Shown: positions 35,152 to 43,933 of the stretch, in pieces
How the letters are laid out: each line of letters opens with the position of its first letter
How positions within the stretch are numbered: the first letter of the stretch is position 1
Assembly: GCA_910587295.1 (NCBI GenBank)
Contig: CAJULP010000065.1
Span: 1 to 64,000, forward strand
From: an uncultured Lachnospiraceae bacterium
Lineage (GTDB): Bacteria; Bacillota; Clostridia; Lachnospirales; Lachnospiraceae
DNA length: 64,000 bases
Reading direction: 5' to 3'
The notes under the pieces: generated by a model
The model's input: only the letters and a program-made list of their open reading frames with translations
The model's database searches: none
What the model was told of the DNA's origin: nothing
Translations under genes and position numbers: made by a program

Positions 35152-37584
35152 TTACAGCTCTAAAAGGTTTACCTCCATGACCGGAAGACTGTGGTCATAA
35201 GGAAGCTTCACTGTCTTGATCTCGCAGGACGTGAACGAAAGTTCCACTTCACGATCCATAAAAGGTACTTTCAATACCGCTTTCCCCGGCTGCCTGGAGG
35301 TCTCCACAACACGGATCACCACCCCGTCTTTATCTTCCCCTTCTTTCACCGCTGCCACCTGGATATGGCTGCTTGCAAGCGAAAGGAAAGACTGTTTCTG
35401 AGGCTGGCTTCCCTGGTGGTACGTCTCGATCACGGAAAGCGGGCGGACATTCAATTCTCTGCACCGTCTGGTCACACCGGCATCTTTGAAGGAACCGGTA
35501 TGGGGGATCAATGCGTAAGTAAATTCCTGGATCCCGTCGTCCACATAATTGTATTCGGTATCCCCTTCCAGTTCCTTCGGGTCATGATGGGCAAAAACCG
35601 AATTTTTCAAAATGGTCAGGTTCATTTCGTCAATGTCCATGTTGTAACTGTATTTTGCGTCATTTACGATAGTAAGCCCGTACATCACGCCTTTTTTAAA
35701 GTGCTCTCCGGTCATATCAAACCAGGTCTGTCCGGGTTCTTCCTCACCGTTTGCGCTCTTTTCAATATAACCGTAGGGAACTTCATAAGTCGGTTTACGG
35801 AAATTAAAGTTCACCGGATATTTTAGTTTTAACTGCGTCTGGGGCTCCCGCCAGTCCACCCTGACTTTCACCTCGATCCAGTCAAGCTCCCGGTAAACCC
35901 GGAAATCCGAAACCGCATAAGACTGATTATATTTATATTTCACGCGGATCGTGGAGCGGACCGGACCTTCTTCCAACACCTTCTTATAGACCAGTCTCAT
36001 ATCCCCAAGCTGCTTGTCAAATTTAAACACATTGTGGGCCCAAGTATCGTATTTATCCTCAATGACTGTCAGCCTGCCGCCTTCCCTTCGGAGCACCTCA
36101 AGATCTTCTTTTTTGTCATAAAGGCTTTCAAGATAACCGGTCTTGTCACTGAACTTAAGGGCAAAGCGGTCATTTTCCACCAGGGAATCACTTGCTGCCA
36201 CCGGTGCGAAGCGGGGTGCGTCCTCCACGTTTAAGTACAGCTTAAACACTTCGTAGCCCATGCTTGGAAGATCTGCCACGAACAACAGCCTGGACTGCCC
36301 GTTTACGGTAGCTTCCGACTGGATCCTCTGAGCAGGGATCACATTCCCTGCGGAATCTGTCAGCTTGAAATCGTCATTGGTAAGCCCCCTTACTTCCAGA
36401 TCAACGGCCATCTTTCCTTCCCATGCATGGGAATTAAATACCACGATAGGGCGCATGGATGTATCTTCTTCAATTGCAATATCCCACGAGATCGCCTGAA
36501 TCGCATAATTGACATTTTCCTGCCCTATGGCCATGGCCTGGCCATACAGATAAGAAGCGTCATCATATGCGGAGGGAATGCTGGTTCCTGCCAGGATATC
36601 ATGGAACTGGTTAAACAATACGCCTTTCCATGCCCTCTTAAAATTGTCGGGATAGGGCTGTCCTTTTACCAAAGCGGCAACCGCGCTCCAGCCTTCCGCA
36701 CGGACCAGCTCATCTTCCGCACGCCGGTTTTCCCGTTTTACCCTGGAAAGGACACTGTAGCAGCCGCTGGCATGGTGCTGCAGATCCCCGATATAGCCAG
36801 GGTATTCTTTGCCGTTTACTTTGATGGTCTCAAAGAAGTGTTCCATGGTTCCCATCTCCATAACAGGCATATCTTCTCTTTCATTTAACGCATAGATACT
36901 GCGGATATTTTCCTTGGTAGGACCACCGCCATGGTTTCCTACCCCGTAAAACATCATCAGATCATTTTCACCGTCTTTTAACTCACATTTCAAACGATCC
37001 GTATACTTTTCCAGATCCTTGCCCCAACTGCAATATTCATAAGGGATCCTATAGGTCATAACCTGGGAGCCGTCCATGGATTTCCACCAGAAGATCCGGC
37101 CGGGAAGGCCCTTTTCTAAAGGCATGGGCCGCATGAACACATAGTTTAAAAGCCCGCTCTTTTTTAAGATCTGGGGAAGATTGCCGTTATGCCCAAAACT
37201 GTCCACGTTATAGCCTGTTACAGCCGTTTTCCCAAACTTCTCCAAAAAATACCTCTGGCCGTAAAGCCCCTGGCGCACAAAGGACTCTCCGGAAGGGATA
37301 TTGCAGTCCGGCTGGATCCACCAGCCGCCGGCCAATTCCCAGCGCCCTTCTTCCACCCTCTTTTTTATCTGGGCAAACATTGCCGGGTTGTTCTTTTCCA
37401 CCCATTCATAAAAAGCCGCGGAGCTGCAGGTGAAAACAAAGTTTTCGTCTTCTTCCATCCGGTCAAGAGCCGACTGAAACGTGGCCTTCGCCTCCTGGAA
37501 GCCTTCCTGCCAGTTCCATAGCCAGACCGGGTCCAAATGGGCGTTTCCGATCATATGTAGTTTCGTGTCCTTTAAGTTCTCCAT
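35152..37584 (-). CDS. GH38 alpha-mannosidase
   Basis: About 810 residues, intracellular; the GH38 nearest the operon promoter after the transporter and kinase genes. Metal motif GNAHLDPVWLWNWQEGFQEA, nucleophile D128 in GYNVDSFGHNGNLPQIL, MMFYGVGNHGGGPTKEN and FNQFHDILAGTSIPSAYDDA are complete. The C-terminal beta domains contain KYPVNFNFRKPTYEVPYGYI. Start at 37584 (second of two ATGs) gives the better spacing from AAGGAG. Similar in size to the two later short GH38 proteins but clearly distinct. 43 bp to the DUF1537 gene and 18 bp after the aldolase. Confidence 0.92.
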   Translation of the reverse strand: MENLKDTKLHMIGNAHLDPVWLWNWQEGFQEAKATFQSALDRMEEDENFVFTCSSAAFYEWVEKNNPAMFAQIKKRVEEGRWELAGGWWIQPDCNIPSGESFVRQGLYGQRYFLEKFGKTAVTGYNVDSFGHNGNLPQILKKSGLLNYVFMRPMPLEKGLPGRIFWWKSMDGSQVMTYRIPYEYCSWGKDLEKYTDRLKCELKDGENDLMMFYGVGNHGGGPTKENIRSIYALNEREDMPVMEMGTMEHFFETIKVNGKEYPGYIGDLQHHASGCYSVLSRVKRENRRAEDELVRAEGWSAVAALVKGQPYPDNFKRAWKGVLFNQFHDILAGTSIPSAYDDASYLYGQAMAIGQENVNYAIQAISWDIAIEEDTSMRPIVVFNSHAWEGKMAVDLEVRGLTNDDFKLTDSAGNVIPAQRIQSEATVNGQSRLLFVADLPSMGYEVFKLYLNVEDAPRFAPVAASDSLVENDRFALKFSDKTGYLESLYDKKEDLEVLRREGGRLTVIEDKYDTWAHNVFKFDKQLGDMRLVYKKVLEEGPVRSTIRVKYKYNQSYAVSDFRVYRELDWIEVKVRVDWREPQTQLKLKYPVNFNFRKPTYEVPYGYIEKSANGEEEPGQTWFDMTGEHFKKGVMYGLTIVNDAKYSYNMDIDEMNLTILKNSVFAHHDPKELEGDTEYNYVDDGIQEFTYALIPHTGSFKDAGVTRRCRELNVRPLSVIETYHQGSQPQKQSFLSLASSHIQVAAVKEGEDKDGVVIRVVETSRQPGKAVLKVPFMDREVELSFTSCEIKTVKLPYDHSLPVMEVNLLEL

Positions 37585-37602
37585 CATTCTCTCCTTTAGC
37601 CG

Positions 37603-38493
37603 CTAGATCGCTTGATTTTCACTCATTAAATAATGTTTGATCTTATCTTCCACCAGTGCCTGTACCGCATTACGGGACTTTTCAATCAACTCATCGGAGC
37701 AGCTGTTTAGTTCCTCCTCCGTCATATGGCCTTCCCTTCCAACCACCGCCAGCATAGCCAGTTCCAGGTCCGTTGCGATATTGACCTTGCTTACACCGCC
37801 TGTGGGAATCTGGACAGCTGAAACCACCATCTTACTGGGAACCCCGGATCCGCCATGTAATACCAGCGGAGTGTCTGTCAGCTTGTTGATCTTTTCCAGC
37901 CTTTCATAATCAACCTTCGGCTGCCTTACCGTATATACCCCATGTGCCGTTCCCACAGAAACAGCCAGGGCATCCACATGTGTCTCCTTACAAAATTCTG
38001 CCGCTTCCTCGGGGATGGTATACATTTCTTCATCCGTATCTGTCTCCACAAAATCCGTCGTGCCGATCTTCCCAAGCTCCGCTTCCACCGTCACGTTCTT
38101 CGGATGTGCAATCCCCACCACTTCTTTCGTTATAGCCACATTATCTTCAAATTCCTTCTCGGAAGCGTCGATCATGACTGAGGTAAATCCTGCCTCAATG
38201 GCCTCTTTGATCACGTCTAATGTTTTGGTATGGTCAAGATGAAGGGCTAACGGAACCTGAGGATTTAATTCCTCTACCACACGGTAAAATTCATCCGCAA
38301 ACTCCTTTACCCCCACCTTATGGCGGATCACTTCTTTTTCAGAAAGCTGCACGATAGCCGGTGAATTGGCTGCCATAGCCGCCTTGATGATCGGCATGAT
38401 CAACTTCGTATAACGGGCGGAAAAAGACCCTACCGCATAACCTTTTTTTCTTGCGTCTTGTAACATATCCGATAAATTTTCTATTTTACTCAT
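37603..38493 (-). CDS. Class II fructose-1,6-bisphosphate-type aldolase
   Basis: About 296 residues. Zinc-dependent aldolase of the Fba/GatY/KbaY family, cleaving a ketose-1,6-bisphosphate (or related) to dihydroxyacetone phosphate plus an aldehyde phosphate. Zinc and catalytic motifs: LALHLDHTKT (HxDH), VTVEAELGKIG, VSVGTAHGVYTVR, VLHGGSGVPSK and KVNIATDLELA. ATG 38493 follows GGGGGA by 7 bp and overlaps the kinase stop by 8 bp (ATGAGTAA). Because the gene is coupled to an FGGY kinase, its product probably cleaves the kinase's phosphoketose, so tagatose-type or other ketose substrates are possible as well as fructose bisphosphate. Confidence 0.9.
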   Translation of the reverse strand: MSKIENLSDMLQDARKKGYAVGSFSARYTKLIMPIIKAAMAANSPAIVQLSEKEVIRHKVGVKEFADEFYRVVEELNPQVPLALHLDHTKTLDVIKEAIEAGFTSVMIDASEKEFEDNVAITKEVVGIAHPKNVTVEAELGKIGTTDFVETDTDEEMYTIPEEAAEFCKETHVDALAVSVGTAHGVYTVRQPKVDYERLEKINKLTDTPLVLHGGSGVPSKMVVSAVQIPTGGVSKVNIATDLELAMLAVVGREGHMTEEELNSCSDELIEKSRNAVQALVEDKIKHYLMSENQAI

Positions 38494-39982
38494 ATTCATT
38501 CCCCCATGCTTTATAATAATCTCTCAAAATTTTTACCATTGGCAGATATCTTTCATCTGCTATCTTCTTATATTTTTTTGCCAGATCTCCATCTGGCGTA
38601 TAAGTTTCTTTCTGCCCCAGTGACCTCTCCAAAAACTCCCCGGCAAGGCCGCCATGATTTGATGAATCATGATTTTTCCTAAGATACAAAGCAGCAGCCC
38701 CGCAAAGGGTTGCCTCCTCCTGCTGTGATGCGTTTACCTTCCTGTTTAATATATCCGCCTTTAACTGCATCAGATATTGATTTTTTACTGCTCCGCCTGC
38801 GCAGACCAGCTCACTGTTACCGGCCTTATGTGCATCCGATAAAATTCCAAGCAGCCATAATGCCTGATACTGGATTCCTTCCATTATGGCCTTTAATATC
38901 TTCATCCCATCATCATTTTCACTTAATCCTAACAGAGTTCCATGCATGAAAGCCGTATACCACGGACTTCCCATCCCTGTCAAATAGGGAAAGTAAAGCA
39001 CCCCCGTAGGATCCTGGGAAAGAGTGCCAAGCTTCCGGTTCATTTCCGTATAGGAAAGCTCACTTAGCTGCATCTTTTTTCGAAACCATTCTATTGAATG
39101 CCCGGAAGAAGGCACGCTGGCCATATAAAACCATCCTCCATCCACAAAGGGCCCATACAAAACACCCGTATCATGCAAAAACCCTTCTTCCGGCAATTCT
39201 CTCAAAACACCAATATAAGTCTCGGACGTTCCGGCGCTGTCACAGATTGCATCCTTTTTCCCATAAAGAAGCCCATAAGCCGCACAGACATGGTCATGCC
39301 CTGCTATCGCCACAGGGATACTGCTCCCGTTTTTCAGGAAACCACATTCCCCACAGATTTCACCTGAAGGGATGACTTTAGGGAAATTATACAGTTCCAG
39401 CCCCTTTGACCTGATCTCATCCACATCCCAGCATCCGCGGATCATGTCATACACATAGGTCCTTGCCGCAAAAGTCGGGTCGGTGACAAGCTGCCCGGTC
39501 AGTTTAAAGGCGATATAATCGCACATCGACAGCCAGACTGCTCTTTTCTTGTTAAGCTCCCCATGTTCTAACAGCCACATAAATTTGTAAATCCCGTACT
39601 TAAAGCTGTTATGCAGACCGGTCGTTGCAAACCTTCCTGCCTCTGTTCCCAAATCTGACCTGCCTGCCTGCGCTGTCGTTCTTTTGTCAAACCAGGGAAT
39701 GATATCCGTTTTTTCTTCCCTGGTAAACCAGTCGATCACAAGGCCCGCTTCCGCCATTCCCGTAATACTGATCCCGTCAACCGGCCCTTTTGCTGCCCGG
39801 CAAAGGCCAAGCAGCTGGTCTTTCACAATCTCCCAGATTTCTTTGGGTTTATACACACTGCCAAAACCATCCGAAGATAAGGGCGTTGCCGACTTTACCT
39901 TCTGCAACACCCTTCCATCAGAGGCAAAAAGGATTGATTTAATATGTGTTGTGCCTACATCAATACCAATCACTGTACGCAT
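38486..39982 (-). CDS. FGGY-family carbohydrate kinase
   Basis: About 498 residues. ATP-dependent kinase of the xylulokinase/gluconokinase/glycerol kinase family. Domain I begins VIGIDVGTTHIKSILFASDG; GISITGMAEAGLVIDWFT, the AGHDHVCAAYGLLYGKK centre, SAGTSETYIG and the C-terminal SELVCAGGAVKNQYLMQLKA plus EATLCGAAALYL are family marks. Start 39982 (GGAG 9 bp upstream) is preferred to an earlier in-frame ATG at 40006. Coupled to the aldolase downstream and 20 bp after the racemase-like gene. The sugar or acid phosphorylated is not readable; it is probably a ketose or polyol-derived intermediate specific to this operon. Confidence 0.88.
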   Translation of the reverse strand: MRTVIGIDVGTTHIKSILFASDGRVLQKVKSATPLSSDGFGSVYKPKEIWEIVKDQLLGLCRAAKGPVDGISITGMAEAGLVIDWFTREEKTDIIPWFDKRTTAQAGRSDLGTEAGRFATTGLHNSFKYGIYKFMWLLEHGELNKKRAVWLSMCDYIAFKLTGQLVTDPTFAARTYVYDMIRGCWDVDEIRSKGLELYNFPKVIPSGEICGECGFLKNGSSIPVAIAGHDHVCAAYGLLYGKKDAICDSAGTSETYIGVLRELPEEGFLHDTGVLYGPFVDGGWFYMASVPSSGHSIEWFRKKMQLSELSYTEMNRKLGTLSQDPTGVLYFPYLTGMGSPWYTAFMHGTLLGLSENDDGMKILKAIMEGIQYQALWLLGILSDAHKAGNSELVCAGGAVKNQYLMQLKADILNRKVNASQQEEATLCGAAALYLRKNHDSSNHGGLAGEFLERSLGQKETYTPDGDLAKKYKKIADERYLPMVKILRDYYKAWGNEYE

Positions 39983-40002
39983 CGATCTGTTCTCCGCTCT
40001 TA

Positions 40003-40650
40003 TCAATTCAAATCCGCCCTTAATTTTTCAATTCCCATTCTCGGGCTTGTCAAAATCTTCTTTGCGTCTTCCCCTGCCAGGGTAACAGCCGAAGCCATGG
40101 AAGCCTGGGCCAGTACCGCGACATCGGACTCCGGAAGATACCGTTCCACCAACGCTTTGATCTTTGCGTCATGCACATCTTTATGCCCTTCCATCAGGGT
40201 TGCGTAGGCGCCTTCCACCAGCACAGTGTTGACTTTGATTCGTTTCCCGGTCTCATAGGCTTTTCGTTCGATCAGATCCACCGTAGGCTCTAATGTGGAA
40301 GCTAACGTGGCAAACACGCTGACCACTTCTCCCATTTCTACTGCGGCAGAGCACATGGCGTCATCGATTCGGTATACCGGAACATCCAAAATCTTGTCCG
40401 CTTCTTCCGCAAACGCCCCCACCGTAGAACAGGCGGATAATACCGCATCCGCACCCAGCTGTCCTAACACCTTCGCATAGGATATCCAGCGTTCACGCAC
40501 AAAATCCACGTTGTGCTTATCCCGCATATCTTTCAGGATAGAATCATCCAGAAAGTTAATGACCTCCACATCCCCAACAATTTCTTTCACCAATTGATTT
40601 AGACTGTCAATGGTTGCAGGGGTAGTATGAATTATACCGATTTTTTTCAT
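40003..40650 (-). CDS. Aspartate/glutamate-racemase superfamily protein
   Basis: 215 residues. Two-domain fold of Asp/Glu/hydantoin racemases and arylmalonate decarboxylases. The first catalytic cysteine is present (C74 in LSACSTVG). In the second domain the position normally holding the partner Cys reads VAVLAQASMASAV, with alanine (A183). With only one of the two acid/base cysteines it is more likely a decarboxylase, isomerase or lyase than a cofactor-free racemase. Start has AGGAGGTGCGGC directly upstream. It stands just after the importer genes and before the FGGY kinase, so it probably acts on a sugar acid or keto acid. Substrate unknown. Confidence 0.75.
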   Translation of the reverse strand: MKKIGIIHTTPATIDSLNQLVKEIVGDVEVINFLDDSILKDMRDKHNVDFVRERWISYAKVLGQLGADAVLSACSTVGAFAEEADKILDVPVYRIDDAMCSAAVEMGEVVSVFATLASTLEPTVDLIERKAYETGKRIKVNTVLVEGAYATLMEGHKDVHDAKIKALVERYLPESDVAVLAQASMASAVTLAGEDAKKILTSPRMGIEKLRADLN

Positions 40651-40660
40651 GCCGCACCTC

Positions 40661-41491
40661 CTATTTCACTGCCCCGCCTACGTTCATACCTTCAATGAAG
40701 TAGTTCTGGAAACAGAAGAACAACAGCAGGATCGGGATCATGGACAGGAAGGAAACCGCCATCAGATAATTCCATTCCGTATATCCCTCACCTTTAAATA
40801 CCTGTAAACCTAACTGCAGGGTATATTTTGATTTGTCACTTAAGTAAAGCAAAGGCCCCTGAAAATCGGACCATGCCCCCTTAAAGTTGATCAGTGCCAC
40901 CGTTGCCATGACAGGTTTTACCAAAGGCATCATCAGCTTGCCCCAGATGTAGAAATGGCCTGCGCCGTCCACCCTTGCCGCCTCAGATAACTCATTAGGG
41001 ATTGTCCGGTAAAACTGTCTCATCATAAAGATATGGAAGGCATTGCCAAAAAAAGCAGGTACGATCAGCGGCAGGTATGTGTTGACCCAATGCAGCTTGG
41101 AAAAAATAACATAAGTAGGAACCAGGGTCACAAAGCCGGGGATCATCATGGTTGCCAGCACGATGCTGAACAAAAATCCCTTGCCCTTAAAATCAATCTT
41201 GGCAAAACCATAGGCAATAAACGAGTTGGAAAACACACCGCCGATAATGGTGAAAAACACAATGATCAGCGTATTCGCCGTATACTTTGTAAAAGGCGCC
41301 TTCGTCCATGCAATGGCAAAGTTTTCAAACAAAGGTTTTTCCGGCAGAAGCTTAGGCGGATACAACGCCACTTCCTGTGCGGATTTTAATGCCGTGCTAA
41401 GCATCCAGGCAATGGGGAATAAGATAAGCACGGCGCCCAGACAAAGAATGATAAATAATATGATATTGCTGACTCTTTTCTTCTTAATCAT
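40661..41491 (-). CDS. CUT1 sugar ABC transporter permease (MalG type)
   Basis: About 276 residues with six membrane helices. The cytoplasmic EAA loop is visible as ELSEAARVDGAGHFYIWGKLMM (split: ELSEAARVDGAG, then WGKLMMPLVKP). Pairs with the upstream permease and the binding protein 42511-43890. No ATPase gene is in the operon, so an MsmX-like shared ATPase from elsewhere in the genome must energise it, as is common in Firmicutes. Start 41491 follows GAGGAGG by 9 bp and overlaps the preceding stop by 8 bp (ATGATTAA). Confidence 0.92.
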   Translation of the reverse strand: MIKKKRVSNIILFIILCLGAVLILFPIAWMLSTALKSAQEVALYPPKLLPEKPLFENFAIAWTKAPFTKYTANTLIIVFFTIIGGVFSNSFIAYGFAKIDFKGKGFLFSIVLATMMIPGFVTLVPTYVIFSKLHWVNTYLPLIVPAFFGNAFHIFMMRQFYRTIPNELSEAARVDGAGHFYIWGKLMMPLVKPVMATVALINFKGAWSDFQGPLLYLSDKSKYTLQLGLQVFKGEGYTEWNYLMAVSFLSMIPILLLFFCFQNYFIEGMNVGGAVK

Positions 41492-42410
41492 TGCTTCCGT
41501 CCTCCTCATATACCCACTTCTTCGATATCTTCTGATTGATCAATGTCGCGATCATAACTATGGCAAACAAGAACCAGCACATAGCATTGGCATAACCTGT
41601 CTTAAAGTTCTTAAACGCCTGATTCCATAAGTGCAGGTTATAAAACAGCAGGGAACCTGCCGGGTTTCCTGTTCCGTTTCCGGAAAAGATATAACCTTCC
41701 TGGAATACCTGAAACGCGCCGATGATACCGATAGTCAGGTTGTAGAAAATGATCGGGGAAAGAAGCGGCACCGTAATACTGCGGAACATCCGAAAACTGC
41801 TTGCGCCGTCTAGGGAAGCCGCCTCATAATAATCCTGCGGGATACTCTGGAGCCTTGCCAGATACAACAGCATCTGACCGCCCAACCCCCATAAATGCAT
41901 CAGTACGATCGCCGGCTTTGTCCAGTTCGGATCTGTCAGCCATGCAGGTCCTTTGATTCCGATCAGCCCAAGCGCCGTGTTCACCAGCCCGTTTGCCGGA
42001 TTTAATAAGAGCATCCACAAAAAGTAAGTACCAACGCCTACCATAATAGAAGGCAGATAATAGATGGTACGGAACGTCCGCAGTCCAAATATAGATTTAT
42101 TTAAAATAACAGCCACAACAACCCCGCCTATCGTCACCAGCGGAATATTCATCACTGCATAAATTGCCGTATTTTTAAAGGATTTCCAGAACAACTGATC
42201 CTGTAGAAACATTTTCTTATAGTTGGCAACCCCGTTAAACTTAAATGTCAACATATTATAATCAGAAAAACTGGTGATAAACGAAAACAGCATCGGCCCT
42301 AATGTAAACGCCAATAAACCAATCAGCCACGGCAGGATAAAGATATAACCGTATACATTTTCTCTTCCCTGCCTTTTCAAACCAAGTTTCGACATCAATT
42401 TCCCAAGCAT
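41484..42410 (-). CDS. CUT1 sugar ABC transporter permease (MalF type)
   Basis: About 308 residues, six membrane helices (first at YIFILPWLIGLLAFTLGPML). The EAA loop reads YYEAASLDGASSFRMFRSIT. It forms the heterodimeric channel with the next permease and takes sugar oligomers from the lipoprotein encoded upstream. Start 42410 is chosen on the AAGGGA 8 bp before; ATG 42419 is adjacent to that site. It is separated from the binding-protein gene by 100 bp holding a strong stem-loop (42437-42468), which would lower its expression relative to the binding protein. Confidence 0.92.
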   Translation of the reverse strand: MLGKLMSKLGLKRQGRENVYGYIFILPWLIGLLAFTLGPMLFSFITSFSDYNMLTFKFNGVANYKKMFLQDQLFWKSFKNTAIYAVMNIPLVTIGGVVVAVILNKSIFGLRTFRTIYYLPSIMVGVGTYFLWMLLLNPANGLVNTALGLIGIKGPAWLTDPNWTKPAIVLMHLWGLGGQMLLYLARLQSIPQDYYEAASLDGASSFRMFRSITVPLLSPIIFYNLTIGIIGAFQVFQEGYIFSGNGTGNPAGSLLFYNLHLWNQAFKNFKTGYANAMCWFLFAIVMIATLINQKISKKWVYEEDGSND

Positions 42411-42430
42411 TGTAACCATCCCTTCTTAAA

Positions 42431-42470
42431 AATAAGGGGGCTCCTATACATTTCTATATAAGAGCCCCTG
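42431..42470 (-). terminator. Stem-loop between binding protein and permeases
   Basis: On the minus strand AGGGGCTC (to 42468) pairs with GAGCCCC (from 42437), with an inner TATA/TATA pairing, followed by CTTATTTTTAAG. It is placed after the binding-protein stop (42511) and before the permease start. Such structures act as partial terminators or 3'-end stabilisers that give more binding protein than permease. Partial read-through must occur, since the rest of the operon has no other promoter that I can find. Confidence 0.7.
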
Positions 42471-42510
42471 TTCTATTGTCTTTTCATTGCCAATATTCTA
42501 TTCTTTTATT

Positions 42511-43890
42511 TTATTGGTTGGTAGCAATAAAATCTTCCATTGCTTTCTGCGCATTATCCAATGCTTCATCCGTAGGCTTAAGCCCCAATGTACCTTCCTC
42601 GATCAACGGGTTAACTACATCCTGATATCCTTTCAGCTCGTTAGGTACAACAATGGTACAAGTCTCTTCCAAACACTTACCCAGCTCTGCATTAATCGGG
42701 TTTTTGAAGAACTCTGTGGAATCATCAAAATCGTTTCTTGCAGAGAAGTCACCGATATTGGTGCTTAAGAAATCCTGTGTCTCTCTGCTTGTCACGAATT
42801 TAATAAACTCATAAGAACCTTCCGGACATTTAGCCCCCTTCGGAATTTCAAGCACGAAACCGCCGCCGTTAGCAAAGTGACCGTTGCCAGCCTTAAACTC
42901 CGGAAGCGGAATAACGCCATACTCAAGATCCGGTGCATTCTGCTTTAAGGAAGACTGATAAGCGGACGTATGAACCAGCATGGAAAGGATGCCGGACGCA
43001 AAAGGATCCTGCATACCGCTGGAAAATACAGCAGCGAGCTCATCATACTTCGCCTGTCCGTAATATTCAATCTGGTCTCTTACCCATTTGAACGCTTCCT
43101 TGTTAACATCTGTGTTTACTTTTGCTTCCTTAGTCTCTAAGTCAAACCATGCAGGGTTACCCTGATTAGCATTTACCATCCAGGTATCCACGCCGCCGTT
43201 ACCAAGAACAGGAATAAATCCAATTCTTTCCCAGTCATCGCCGTTCTTCTTGTCCAGCTTGCGGGCTGCTTCTACCAGATCATCCCATGTCTTTATATCT
43301 TCAGGATTAATGCCGGCTTCCGCAAAGTGTGCCTTGTTGTAGTAGATGCCGCGGGTATCCACGGAAAGAGGCAGCGCATATATACTTCCGTCATCTGCCG
43401 TGCAGCTGGAAATATACTGCTCATAGAAAGCGCCCGTTACATCGTCTGTCAGATAATCGTTAAGGGGTTCCACCTGTCCCTGCTCTGCGCGGAACACCAC
43501 TTCTTCCAATGAGTTTGCCATGATATCGCAGGGATTTCCTGCCGCAATCTGGGCAATGTTCTTAGTAAAGATATCGCCAAAGGGGATATCAACATATGTT
43601 ACATGGTACTTGCTCTGGGAAGCGTTAAAGTCATCCACCATTTTTGTGATATGGGGTTTTCTCGCCTCGGAACTCCACCATCCCCAGAACTCCAATTCCA
43701 CAACTTCGCCATTGTCTTCAGGCGCCGTATCCGCTTCACTGTCTGCCGCATCCTCTGTGGGTGTTTCAGCCACTTCACTGCTGGAATCTTCTTTAGGTGC
43801 ATTGCTATCTGCTGTCTTACTGCCACAGCCTGCCAATGCGGATACTGTCATTGCAGCTACCAACAATGTAGCTAAAATTTTCCTTTTCAT
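42511..43890 (-). CDS. Extracellular sugar-binding lipoprotein
   Basis: About 459 residues. Lipoprotein signal peptide at the start (MKRKILATLLVAAMTVSALAGC) with lipobox LAGC and Cys 22, then a Ser/Glu/Asp-rich linker and a CUT1-type solute-binding domain (VVELEFWGWWSSEARKPHIT, YYNKAHFAEAGINPEDIKTW, DDLVEAARKLDKK). Tethered outside the membrane, it captures oligosaccharide for the two permeases. Start 43890 follows AAGGAGG; the frame extends upstream but without a signal. It is the first gene of the 38.7-kb operon, read from the promoter at 43934-43962. Ligand not readable; presumably a mannose/GlcNAc oligomer. Confidence 0.93.
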   Translation of the reverse strand: MKRKILATLLVAAMTVSALAGCGSKTADSNAPKEDSSSEVAETPTEDAADSEADTAPEDNGEVVELEFWGWWSSEARKPHITKMVDDFNASQSKYHVTYVDIPFGDIFTKNIAQIAAGNPCDIMANSLEEVVFRAEQGQVEPLNDYLTDDVTGAFYEQYISSCTADDGSIYALPLSVDTRGIYYNKAHFAEAGINPEDIKTWDDLVEAARKLDKKNGDDWERIGFIPVLGNGGVDTWMVNANQGNPAWFDLETKEAKVNTDVNKEAFKWVRDQIEYYGQAKYDELAAVFSSGMQDPFASGILSMLVHTSAYQSSLKQNAPDLEYGVIPLPEFKAGNGHFANGGGFVLEIPKGAKCPEGSYEFIKFVTSRETQDFLSTNIGDFSARNDFDDSTEFFKNPINAELGKCLEETCTIVVPNELKGYQDVVNPLIEEGTLGLKPTDEALDNAQKAMEDFIATNQ

Positions 43891-43933
43891 AGCTTTTCTT
43901 CCTCCTTGATTTTGCTTTTCTTTCTGTGTCATT

